A stretch of 64,000 bases of DNA from Sphaerosporella brunnea. Lineage: Eukaryota > Ascomycota > Pezizomycetes > Pezizales > Pyronemataceae. Position 1 is the first letter of the stretch. The number at the start of each line of letters is the position of its first letter. The notes beneath the pieces were generated by a model. It was not told the DNA's origin, searched no databases, and was given only the letters and a program-made list of their open reading frames with translations. The stretch is from positions 1 to 64,000 of the forward strand of contig VXIS01000199.1 of assembly GCA_008704415.1 (NCBI GenBank). The letters run 5' to 3'. Below, one piece after another: positions 34,741 through 45,330 of this stretch. The translations under genes were made by a program, and so were the position numbers.

Positions 34741-35416
34741 TTGAAAATGCGCGTTCTCTCATGTATTTGTTGTAATGGCATAAGTGGAGCTCTGCCGCTG
34801 GTGGGAGTGGTAGAGAGTTCGTGCAACAGGCACCGACGGGGATTGGTTCGTGGCCTTGATGTCGGGCCGTGCCTCTTGGTATCGCTCTCCGTGCCGCCGC
34901 CGCCGGCGCTCAGGCTCACTGGCACTGGTAGGCAGCTCCGAGTCCCTCTCCATGCTATGTACTACTACTACTAAAACTACCTAGTAGTATGTGCCTGGGA
35001 TGCCGAGCCCACAGCGCGGTCAACATACAGTCGGGGTGGAGTTGGGAGATGGTCCGCCTCCTCCCGCACTTGATTGAGAATGTCGTAGTCTTCTGTGCTC
35101 ATCCCTTCGCTCGCAAGTCAGTTTTCCATGCTTTTCAAGATCTTGGGAACATACTGGGCTGTGGCTGTTCAGATGCTGCGGGGGTTCAGTGTTCGGTGCG
35201 CAATGCAGTCTTGTGGTGCGCCGTTGGTGGACGTCAATGGAACGCCTGCCTGACGTCAGGTTGGCTGGCATCCGGGTCCTACTCTCAGAAAATCTAACCG
35301 CCCAGACTTTTGAACACCGCGCGCGGTATATAAGGCATTCTACGGTAGTTGTTTAAAGACCTCTAAGTGTAAACGAACGGGACAAGCACGATGTTAAGCA
35401 TGTTCCCACAATCGTC
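34741..35416. other. Gene-free spacer
   Basis: No gene recognised. Contains ACTACTACTAC near 34963-34975. Confidence 0.4.
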
Positions 35417-35704
35417 TAAGGGCCCGTCTGGATTCGCGGTATTTAGGAGATAATGGTCATTTGGCCAAAATTTTCGCTAAAGAGGGGGTCATTTGGATTC
35501 GGCAGCAGGAAGTGAGCAGTGACGGGGCGGCGGCCGGGCGGTGGGGTCGTCTCTTGTAGAAGCGGGCAGGGTGGTTGCGCGAGCGGTGGTTGACGGTGAT
35601 ATTAAGCGATACTGACGGGGCTCATTTCGCCACACACCCTCCTGATGATATTTAGGCCAAATGACCATTATCTCCTAAATACCACGAATCCAGACGGGCC
35701 CTAA
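35417..35704. mobile_element. PIF/Harbinger-type MITE with 47-bp terminal inverted repeats
   Basis: A 282-bp body (35420-35701) has termini starting GGGCCCGTCTGGATTCG. The 47-bp arms (35420-35466 and 35655-35701) differ at one position. The body is flanked by TAA on both sides (35417-35419 and 35702-35704). A 3-bp TAA/TTA duplication and GGGCCC-type ends are typical of PIF/Harbinger (Tourist-like) elements. There is no coding capacity. The near-identical arms suggest recent or well-preserved insertion. Confidence 0.9.
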
Positions 35705-35907
35705 CATAATTAGGTGCCCTATTTGGCATGGACGAAATTGATATTCTGGTGGTTTCATACATCTTGTGTCAGGGAGGGAAAATGCCGTGTATTTTGCTTA
35801 GAGTAGCGTTGCTACACATATATGTATAAAAAGGAAAAGAGAAACCATATCAAAAAAAAAAAAAGAAAAGAAAAGAAAAAAAAAGAAAAGAAAAAAAAAA
35901 GCATCCA

Positions 35908-36718
35908 CTACAAAGCAGTCGGCGCAGCCGTTCCATCGTACCTGGCCTCGAGCAACTCCCAATTGATGATGTTCCAGATACCGTCTACATAGCTCGCCTT
36001 GTCATTCCAGTACTGCAAGTAGTAAGCGTGCTCCCACATGTCAATGCCTAGGATCACGCTCACATCATCAGTGACCGGATCTTGGTCCTTGGTAGTGCGC
36101 AGCTCCAACACATTCCTCTGGGTCTTGACCAGCCAGCCCCAGCCGCTGCCCTGAAGCGCGAGCAGGAGCACTTTAAACCTCTCCTTGAAGGCGTCGAAGG
36201 ATCCGAATTGAGCTGTGAGTGCCTCGATAAGGAGGGGAGCACTGTTAGGCTCTGAGGCAAGGAGGCCGGGTGGGCATAAGGACGGCCAAAAGAGGGCGTG
36301 ATTGATGTGTCCGCCTCCGTTGAATTTTCTACCGTGCATACATCAGCAAGACGTCCTCTTGACTGAGCAGGATGTGGGAAGAACATCGCCTGCTGCAGCT
36401 CAATCTGAGCCTTGACATCGGAGACAGCCAGTGCCTTCACGTGTGCTTCCATAGCAGCGTTGAGTTTATCAACGTAGGCCTGCAGACATCAGCCCAAAGT
36501 CTGGATACGATCGGGGTAGTTTATAGTTACTCGGTGATGCTTGTCATGATGCAACTTCATGATTTGCTCCGAGATGTATGGTTCTAATTCCTTGAGAATT
36601 GTCAGCTAAGATTCTCCGAGGGACCAAAAGTGACACTTACATGGTACTTATAGGGGAGCGGTGGGAGCATATATTTCTCCAAAGGAGCTACAGCGACCTT
36701 AGGGGCTTCGGCGGCCAT
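35908..36718 (-). CDS. Manganese superoxide dismutase, probably cytosolic form
   Basis: Dismutates superoxide to O2 and H2O2. Four exons: 36718-36641, 36590-36531, 36479-36385, 36328-35908, 217 residues. The family pattern is complete: LPPLPYKYHELEPYISEQIM, KLHHDKHHRAYVDKLNAAM, AIKFNGGGHINHALFW, GSGWGWLV and ILGIDMWEHAYYLQYWN. These carry the expected metal ligands (His of the N-terminal helix, His in GHINHALFW, Asp and His in DMWEHAY). The third intron has a GTTCTT donor but the join QQA/IKFNGG is exact. The ATG at 36718 (ACAATGGCC context) gives no presequence. An upstream in-frame ATG at 36841 adds 41 residues with a hydrophobic start and no basic residues, unlike a mitochondrial signal. 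Confidence 0.93.
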
Positions 36719-37326
36719 TGTTGATGCTGAAGATGTTACGATGGACGGAGATGATGCGACGATGGGTGTGGGCCCAGACGGATTCGTGAGATTCGAGAGG
36801 AATGCGGGGAGTTGAACGAAGAGAAGAGAAGAGAATTGCATATTGAAATACACTCGAAATATAGCTAGCTCCTGTGATGGTTGCGCGGGATTGACGTTGG
36901 CGTGCCAGTTACCGGACACCTTTCTGGACGAGCGGTTTCTAGCTGTTTCGCTTGAGGTCTGGGCTAGCGGAATCCGCTCAAATCAACTCACGTCAAATCA
37001 ATGGATGGAGGATCCGCGGGAGTTGAGCACGTTTTAGCGGGTGGGGATTGGGCGGTTGATCTGGTGGTGGTGGGTGGACGTCACACCCCTTGCCGGCAAG
37101 GTTTTGTTCAGGCCACACGTGTAATTGCATTCACACTATATCACTCACTAAATCCACATCGTATAAATCGTGCTTGATATAAGATACTTTCATGCCCACA
37201 ACGGTCATTGAACGACAGGATATCGAGCGTAACCCCAGCACTAGAGTATTCCAAGTATTCAAGTTGGTTGTAGATAGAGTAGAGTGCCTACACGAATAGA
37301 AATATATCATGATTACAGCCTACCAG
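36719..37326. other. Intergenic region between the SOD and GlcNAc kinase genes
   Basis: 5' flank of the SOD gene and 3' flank of the kinase gene. No other feature recognised. Confidence 0.45.
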
Positions 37327-38857
37327 CTACAGCTTCGCACTCTCCTTGTCCTGTTCCAGGCTGGACAAAACTGCCACCCCGGCCCCTACTAATCCAGAAT
37401 CGTGCGCAATATCCAGTGTGATCTTCCTCTGTCCCTCCAGCGCATCTAGAAACTCCTGACACTGACTTCGCAGAGTGGGATGCTTCTCTATCACCGCACC
37501 ACAGCATGCAACACTGGCCAGCCGAATTTGCTCTCCCTCAAGCTCCCCGCACTGCAATCGATGAAAAGCATACACCATGACCGCTATGTATGCTGCCGCT
37601 CTTCTGGCAACAGCTCGGCAAATGCTGGAGACGAAATCAACCTCTGAGGGCTCCAAATCAATGCCAAACGTGCTTTTGAATGCACGTATTGCGGCAGAAT
37701 CTATATCAGCACTGCTGCTGTCAGTTGCGCCCATTCCCCGAGTCTGTCCGTACGGTATAGGCATAAATGGACATACCTTTCGAGCTGTGCAATCATCTCC
37801 GTGCTCAGCGACCACCGATCGACCAGCTTCAGTCCCGCCGCTTCCAAATTCAAACGCACAACCTCACCCAGGTACCGACCGCTCGTGAGTTGTTCGAAAG
37901 GCTGAAAACCAGGCTTGTCCGATAAACTATCGAGTTTGCTGTCGGCGGAGGTAGTAGGGAAAATACCAGCGCCCAGCATCGAGCATTCCGTGTTCACAAC
38001 TACATTCCGAGCCACGGAGGTCCATGAGGACGGGCGGCGACCAAGTTTCTCAACTGCGAGGCAGGTTACAGGCACGAGGACTGCTGCATTGACTCCGGTA
38101 CCACATATCAATGAGATCCGTGCCTGAGGGTGGGAATACGCATGTGTGAGCAGTGTCGCAGTGGTGTCATTCACAATTGACGCCAGATACACATGACGCA
38201 GATTCTGTTCCCATCAGCGCATTCACTTGGAGAGTGTGAAGATGTGAGAGAACAAAACCTTTCGCCGAAGAGCGTTTTCAAAGTGTATCCGCAACTCTGT
38301 GCCCTCAATCCCTTCATGTGTCCGGAATCCTTTGCCCATCTTCTGAACTGTCCCACTCTCCGGACTTGTTTGCCTTGACATCCCATCAGCTGCGTTCTCC
38401 CCCAGTGAGCGGGTGGAAAGATGGCATACACTATGGGAAAGCTCCACGTCAATCCTACTCTCAAAGGTGTCCCTCTTAAATTTGCCTTGGCAATAACAAC
38501 TTCAATCTTTTCGGCTACCCAGTCGAAAAAGGCGCTCCCGTGGAGTTGCTTTACATCGTCGGTAACACTCCATGATTTCCGTACGAGTACATCCACGATG
38601 CCACTACCGCTGCCGCCGCCACCTTGCCCTGAGAGCTGTATCACTGCCACCCGTAACGTGGAACCGCCAAGATCTACCCCCAAAGCTGTCCCTCTTTCCT
38701 GCCCATTCGGGAGACGGTGGATATAGCTGGGAAGCATTGTGGTGCCATTTGGATCACGGAGATTTGATTTTATAGAGGATAGGAGGGTATCCGATAACAC
38801 CCGGAGCTGTTCTATCGAGGGCGGCTCAAGGCTGGCAAGAAGTTGAGAGCTACTCAT
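37327..38857 (-). CDS. Hexokinase-family sugar kinase, probable N-acetylglucosamine kinase
   Basis: ATP-dependent kinase expected to make GlcNAc-6-phosphate. Four exons: 38857-38430, 38373-38259, 38204-37777, 37717-37327, 453 residues. The hexokinase fold motifs are present but divergent: phosphate-1 loop LGVDLGGSTLRVAV (about 59-72; glucose hexokinases have DLGGTNFRV), sugar site LTWSFPIVQTSPESG, MGKGFRTHEGIEG, catalytic VNDTTATLL (about 192-200) and LICGTGVNAAV. The splice acceptors were chosen so that these motifs join. The divergence and the adjacent GlcNAc-6-phosphate deacetylase argue for a GlcNAc kinase like Trichoderma HXK3 or Candida HXK1. That substrate is inferred, not shown. Both genes run leftward with 375 bp between them. 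Confidence 0.87.
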
Positions 38858-39232
38858 GGCAGGCGGGTGGTCAGTGTTGGATGTTGACAATCGAGATGGA
38901 TTTCAAAGGCGGTGGATGTTTATAGCTCGCGTGCAGCCAGTTGGGTGTCACAAATCTGAGATAATTTTACACAGACCAGACGCCTCTTCCCATTCGGTTC
39001 TTATCGCCGGTCCGTCGTACATGTGCCATGACATGCAGATCGGACGTCCGGACAGGAGGGCTGTTACATATGCACAGGTACAAATGCATGCAGGGATCCA
39101 GATATCCCACATTCCCGGTGAGGGCCATACATGCTCAATATCTGCAATGGAAACATTTTCATTCTGGCCTGCATCAAGGCCATCTTGGTATCTGTTCGAG
39201 CTCTACTATCTATTCCCCTCCTTTCTGTAGAG
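38858..39232. promoter_or_regulatory. Promoter region of the GlcNAc kinase gene
   Basis: A GTCACAAAT at 38947-38955 (plus strand) matches the CRCAAAW core bound by Ndt80-type regulators; an Ndt80-like factor (RON1) is known to control GlcNAc catabolism in Trichoderma. One match in 375 bp can arise by chance. Confidence 0.25.
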
Positions 39233-40619
39233 CTACAGTTTCGCAATGCTACCACTGCCAACCACCTTTACGCCAAACTTCCACACTTCGTCCACAACCA
39301 GGGAGACATTCCCTTCTACATCTTTCCTTTCGCTGAGCACCACAAAATCAGCATCAGCCCCAGGCCTCAGTGAGCCTTTCACTCCGTACAGTCCTAACAT
39401 TTTAGCTGGCGTTTCTGTGACAGTCCGAAGTGCAGAGGCAATGGATGCATCAGTCCATTTGATGAAATTATTCAAACACTCCAGAAGAGTCACAGAGCTA
39501 GAAAAAAGTCAGCTGTAAACTGAAATTTCCCGGTATACAACAAACAGGATCTCACCTCCCCGCGATAGTCGGAGTGTCCTGCAAGGTCAACTTCCCTCCT
39601 TTCTTCACGATGTAGTCTCCATTCGTCCAGTAGTACTTCCCATCCGGAAGCCCAAGCATACACATTGCATCCGAAACGAGAATTGCGCCTTCCGGGTGAG
39701 CCTGGTAAGCGACTTTGATAAAGCTCGGATGCACATGGATGTCATCTGCAATGATACCGTAACATGGCCGGACAAGATCATCCTGCGCACCAAGAACGCC
39801 GAAGATACCTGGACTGCGATGATGCGGAGTTGTCGTTGCGTTGAAAAGATGCGTCACCATTGTGGCTCCGTGCCGTACTGCCAAACACATCTGCTCGTAA
39901 GATGCATTGGAGTGGCCGATGGAGACAACGATGCCACGAGAGACTAGCTCCTGGATAACGGATGCCGTTTTGTCAAGCTCGGGCGCCAGTGTGACCATCT
40001 TGACAACCGGCGGCTGCAGGTTTTCGGCCCTGTAGCAGGACTCGAGATCGAGAACACCGCTGGATATAAGCTGCAGAACTTCCTTTTTGTGGATCCCATT
40101 TTTCTCAGAGTTGATAAAGGGCCCTTCGCAATGTGCCCCTAGAGATTCTGAGCCATCGGCCGGGTTTCTCGTCCCTGGAGCAGCCAGATGCGGCAACGTC
40201 TATCCACGGTCAACTTCACGGCCTTGCATTTACGAGAAACAACCGTAACTAGCCTTGGGATAAACGTCGGCTCCCTGGCTGGTCACCGTTGGAAGATAGC
40301 TGGTGACACCGGTCTTGATGAGCTCCTTGTTGAGTTTAGCAACTCCATCACGGTAGTCGTTGGGTTTATCGGTCGGCAAGGAGAAATCAAAGCCGTATCC
40401 GCCGTTTATTTGGCACTCTATGAAGCCTGGTGCCACGATGCGTCCACCGAGGTCGTGGACAATAGCTGTCTGTGGACGCTGTTCGAAAAAAAAACGTTGG
40501 TGATCAACGATACGGCCAGTGATGCTGCTGAAGTAGATATCACAAGGCACCAGTTGGTTGGCGATAGCCAGTCGACAGTTGGCAAATTTGATGAATCTAT
40601 CGTTGGGAGGAGCAGTCAT
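39233..40619 (-). CDS. DAC1: N-acetylglucosamine-6-phosphate deacetylase (NagA/DAC1)
   Basis: Zinc amidohydrolase converting GlcNAc-6-P to glucosamine-6-P and acetate. Three exons: 40619-40254, 40199-39556, 39497-39233, 424 residues. Motifs: GGRIVAPGFIECQINGGYGF, GVTSYLPT, GAHCEGPFIN (family LEGPF-type metal site; C replaces the usual L), SIGHSNASYEQ, THLFNA, GIIADDIHVHP, LVSDAM and the tail GSLRPGADADFVVL. The first intron (40253-40200) uses a GC donor: AAG/GCTAGT...ATAG. No GT donor gives a correct join, and YPK/TLPHL fits the family. The gene is divergent from the MFS transporter at 41381 and co-directional with the kinase. Confidence 0.95.
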
Positions 40620-41380
40620 GATGCTGGCCGGGGCAAGGATGGCTCCTAGAGTGCTATTTTCTGCGTAGGACCAGAGAGGGAAGAGAGAAGTTTCAGTTTG
40701 TTTGCGCCTGTCATCATGGAAGAATGGAATAGCAGGAGAGCATATGTTTTTCCGGAGGAGAGATATAGAGTAGCTAGCAGAGCAGCCCCTCACGAGTCGT
40801 CAATTGCACATTCCACACAATTACGGGTAGATATGACGTAGGTAAGTCTATCTATTCCAAATAACGCTTCTCCCTCCGTTTAATATCGGAAATATGTGCA
40901 TGCCGCCTCCGTTCTCGCAGCGGCACAAACGGCGAAAGAAGCCTGCTCACGGTTTTCGCTCGATACACACTCTTCCATCGACCGCGAGAGATAGAATAAC
41001 CCAAACCCTAAGCAGCCAAGCAACCCAAGCAACCCACGTGCGAACGAAAGTCTTCCGGTGAGTCGGTGACGTCTCCGGAGCTCTCCTCCCGCTGCGCAAT
41101 TTCTTTCTTCCCCACCTCCTTCCCCCCACAACCATCTGCACCCCCATCGTGCGTGCTACCACTCTCCATCTGAACTTCCACAACCGTGAGGTGGAAGACT
41201 AATCATTCAATCTGTTCAATCAGTCACTCCGTGGGGTCAACGTTCAGAGAGCGAGAACGAACTTTTTTCTCTTTGCTTTGTGTAACCACAGCAGCTGCAT
41301 CGCTAATAATCGGCCGTTTCCGAGAAAAAGCAACATCCCGAACGCACGCCAGGATATTCCCGACCCGCTGTCAGTGAAAG
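40620..41380. promoter_or_regulatory. Shared divergent promoter region of DAC1 and the MFS transporter gene
   Basis: 761 bp lie between the two divergent start codons. It contains GGCACAAAC at 40922-40930 (CACAAA core, one mismatch to CRCAAAW). No other element is convincing. Shared regulation of the two genes is an inference from the head-to-head layout. Confidence 0.35.
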
Positions 41381-43812
41381 ATGGGATTCTTCCACAAAGC
41401 AAATGTTGCACTTTGGGGCCAGATCCCCACCTCTAAGGAGGAAAAGCGACTCTTGCACAAGATTGACTGGTTTATTCTCACGTTTTGCTGTCTTGCGTGA
41501 GTTGCCATGCCAGAAGCGTCCCATCTTGGACGGATAGTAATAACACCCCAACTGTTGCACTCCAGGTACTTTTGCAATTATCTGGATCGTAGTAACATAA
41601 ACAATGCCTACATATCTGGTATCTATAGTCCAGAGTGTATGTCTACAGATCTATAATATTGAGCAGTTGGGCAGGTATGAAAGAGGACTTGAACATGCAC
41701 GGCAATCAGATCACGAAGATTAACACCATCTTCACCTGTGGGTTTGTTTTTCAAATAGCCAGTCGCAATAGATCAAATTTCTAACCGTTCATTCGATAAT
41801 TCCCACAGATATATCATTGGAATGGTATGCTATTTCTCTTTCCATATTATTTTGGTGCTGATAGAGTCCACAAAAGATCCCAAACAATATCGCCATCCTC
41901 AAGTTTCGGCCACGGTATTTGCAATCGAGTCGATGTCATGATGATGAAGAGTTTTTCCCGCGCGGGTGCTGATCCGTATCCATCTAGCTTTTGGTTCCCC
42001 TTCACCATTCTCGCATGTAAGTTACTTCATGATGTACATCCATCCGGGAAGCCCACATCTCACGCTGTTTAGGGGGATTGTTGACTCTGGGGACGTTTAA
42101 GGTGTCTTCTGTCACTCAAATCTATGCTATACGTTTCTTCCAGGGAACATTTGAAGCTAGCAGTTTCGTTGGAACGCATTATATCTTGGGCTCATGGTAC
42201 ACAGAGTCTGGTAAGATTTCAATAAAGCTTCTTGTGACGGTCTCACTCACAAACCACCATCAACAGAGCTGGCAAAACGAAGCGGGATATTCACGGCTTC
42301 GGGGCTGGCAGGCACACTCTTCTCTGGCTTTCTTCAATCGTCCATCCATGAGAATATGCATGAACTTCAGGGGATCGCTGGCTGGCGTTGGCTCTTTGTT
42401 GTATGCCATTCACATCGAGTGTTCGGGTGTTTTGCTAACTAAGTAGGAATGAAGATCGATTTTCTGATCACGCTGCCTATTGCTGTCTATGGGTTTATTT
42501 TCTTCCCAGATACACCTTACGACACAAATGTCACCCTTCTTCCTGCATGAAAAAGTTCAAGCTCTGACTTCGACACAGGCATTCTATCTAACTCCAGCTG
42601 AGAAAAGACTCGCGGTTGAGCGGCTCCCCAAGAAGAACGATACATGTCTCTCATGGAATATATTCAAACGGGTACTAGGCAGATGGTATGCTGTCACTAG
42701 TCTAAATATTTCGGCACTGAACATTGTATAGGCACTTCTGGATGTTTTCTGCCCTGTGGGCAATCACTGGAGAAGTGGAATCATTCTCTTCGAATAACTT
42801 GTTCGGGCTGTATCTGGCAGATACAGGACGCCCTATATCAGCCCGGAATAACTATCCCATGGTAAATCCACCTTTTGCCGTTTAGAGAAGGATTATCACC
42901 TAACCCTTGTAAAGGGCGTGTCAGCTCTCGGAATAGTTACCACCTTGATCACGGTATGCCCATCGTATACTGGGCTTTGTGGGAATCATCTGGGTTAACC
43001 AACGAAGGCCATGTATATTGATGTGACGAAAAAGCATTGGTATGTCATCTTTTTTTTTCTCGGGGGAGCTTTTTTCTGCACCGCTACCAACTGAAGTAAC
43101 AGGCACATCGGCATCTGGTGTGCAATGATCGGGATTCTCACAGCTGCACTCATCCTTGCCTATCGTCCAGAGCCTCTGGTAAAAACGCCCTCAAATCTGA
43201 CCATCATCGTGTCCGCTTGGGGGACTAACTTCACCGTCTAGGTGTTTGTGGGTTATTACCTGGCCGGCCAAGTATATTGCACTCAAGCAGGTAACTCGTC
43301 AAAACCTCGGACTAACATAAGTTCTTGCGTTCTTGCTCGATTAACACTTGCAATGCAGCATTCTTTGCATGGGCGAACCTGGTTTGCCACAACGACAACG
43401 AAGAACGTGCCATTGTTTTAGCGTCGATGAATCTGTTCAGGTATGCCATTCTTTTCGTTGGGAGAATTACTCTACCCACGCCTCGTTTGCTAAGGGTCAT
43501 GTTTGCTCCATAGTAACGCCGTGAACGCATGGTGGTCCATCGGTTGGTAGCGCCTTTCTGTTTTTGTGTCCTCTCTCTCCCTATCGCTGACTTAAGTCGA
43601 TCACAGTTTTCTATTCGGCAAATTTCGGTCCACGGTTTACCAGGGGAATGTGGGCTATGATAGGCACTTCGATTGCGCTGGCTATCTGGACACTATTGAT
43701 TCGTTGGTTCCAGAAAAGGGAGATCAGGAGAGAGCAGGAGCAGGAGGACGGTATTGGAAATCCGACGAATGGGGGAGAGGAAAGAAAAAAAGATGCCTCG
43801 CAACTTGGATAA
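41381..43812 (+). CDS. MFS transporter of the allantoate permease (ACS) family, Liz1/Fen2-like
   Basis: Proton-coupled major facilitator for small organic acids; closest in motif to pantothenate carriers Liz1/Fen2. Eighteen exons, 471 residues: 41381-41496, 41566-41618, 41675-41741, 41809-41824, 41877-41914, 41988-42016, 42073-42210, 42267-42400, 42455-42529, 42579-42685, 42732-42861, 42915-42953, 43008-43039, 43103-43178, 43242-43290, 43359-43440, 43514-43542, 43607-43812. Every junction keeps the frame. Motifs: FCNYLDRSNINNAYISGMKE, FTCGYIIGMIPNNI, GWRWLFVIDFLITLPIAVYG, FFPDTPYDT, FFAWANLVCHNDNEERAIVL and SNAVNAWWSIVFYSANFGPR. The cytoplasmic tail is charged. The substrate is unknown. It is not the Ngt1 GlcNAc carrier by motif, but sits head-to-head with DAC1. 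Exon 5 could alternatively start 12 nt earlier. Confidence 0.9.
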
Positions 43813-44253
43813 TTGGACAGTCCATATATGGATGAAACCACATTCCCTGCTCATCCTCATTTCCCCTTACCGGCTTTCAATGTCTTGGTACCAGAATCTC
43901 TCAACTCACATCTCGTGAGTGAAAGGCTATGATTCCATATTTGAATGTCTACATGTACGCATCAATCTACGATTTGCACTCTAAATTGCCAGAGAAAACA
44001 CGCCAGGAAAAAAATAGGGCTATCGGATAGAGGAAGCTCTTCTAAGCTGCAGCTGAGCAAAATCCAGTCTACTGCTCGGATGCGCGTTCTAGGAGATTCC
44101 CACTGGCCGGGACAAGCCTTACTCCGGTGGATGCTGTGATGGCGACTGAAAGTATCACCATCGGTGCACCAAATATGTTTTAGCCTCAGTTTCACTGCCT
44201 CTTTCTTGCTAATCTCAGGCATAGACTACAGCCCCATGGCTTCCATGCCTAGC
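43813..44253. other. 3' flank of the MFS gene
   Basis: No gene recognised. Confidence 0.45.
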
Positions 44254-44475
44254 TATGGTGCAGGCAGCTATAAACCTGGTGGTCGCACGGATATTTTCGT
44301 CGGAAAATAAGCAGCACGCAAGTGCAGAAACAGTGGAATTGAAAACGTTGGGTTGTAGAGCGCATCTGCCTTAGGTGCTTAACGTTTGTTTTGCTCTGAG
44401 TTCGGACGCGGGGATACCGGCATTGATTGTGGTGGTCCATCTCCGACGACCAGGTTTATAGCTGCCTGCACCATA
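44254..44475. mobile_element. 222-bp MITE with perfect 27-bp terminal inverted repeats
   Basis: Arms at 44254-44280 and 44449-44475 are identical inverted repeats beginning TATGGTGCAGGCAGCTATAA and ending ACCTGGT. The outer TA on each side may be the target duplication. No coding capacity. The first 24 bases after TA match the right inverted repeat of the truncated transposase copy (26629-26680, read inward) at 17 positions with no gap: TGGTGC, then CT, then TAAACCTGG at equal spacing. Confidence 0.85.
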
Positions 44476-45330
44476 CATACCGTCAGCTAATCGCGGACTC
44501 GTTGACTGTCTAGCAAGTCATCCTAGGTACATAGCAAGGGAACGCGTGCCTGGGTAGGGTGCAAAGTCTCCCCGCTACTCATGGATGACCGAATCCTTCT
44601 CAGAGACGGCAATGGCCTGGCCATCTGGAGCGTTATTCGGATCCGGGTGCCACCCTCCCACAAGGTCCGGGCAGGCCGCTGGCAAGGAATTGCTTATGCT
44701 CAACAGCATCCCGCGCCCATCTCCGGGTGAAGCTGTCGTTATCTGAGTAACTATTTGTACTATCCCATACCGAACACCGTAAATTCAGCTGGTCGAGGAA
44801 GATGTTTTTTACCCACAGGGATGCGGCGCCGCCGAGGATCATCATGAAGTCGATTGCGCGAAGAACCTGTTCGCAGCGAATACTGTTATGATTGCGAAGG
44901 CTGAACGTCTTTGTTTTTTTGTTGTTTTTCGCTGGTATGATGCGTTCATCGAGTGTGCGGGCTCCCGATCGTGGAATAAAGAAAATCAAGCTGTTAATTT
45001 GCATTCTGTTCTTTCGTGCCGATCCTGAGTGGCATCACCCGTCCGACCCAAAATCGGCAGCTCATCAAGTAGCATTCTCGAGTGACTTTGTATGAGGGGC
45101 CCATCCTTTGTAAGGCAGTAAAAGTACTAGGTTGAACCCGTATATTGATATTGCATGCTAGCCCTTAGAAGATGACGGCAATGTCACGCGGTCTCGACCA
45201 CCACCACGCCTTCACCGCCGCCATGCCCCCCCCCCCTCCCAAACTACGAGGCTGGCCAATAGCCAGCTTAACCTCGGGGGTAATAATGGTGGTTGCACCA
45301 CCATCACCATCAGGAAACACAGGTTGCGCG
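44476..45330. other. Gene-free spacer
   Basis: 3' flank of GPI10. No gene recognised on either strand. Confidence 0.45.
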
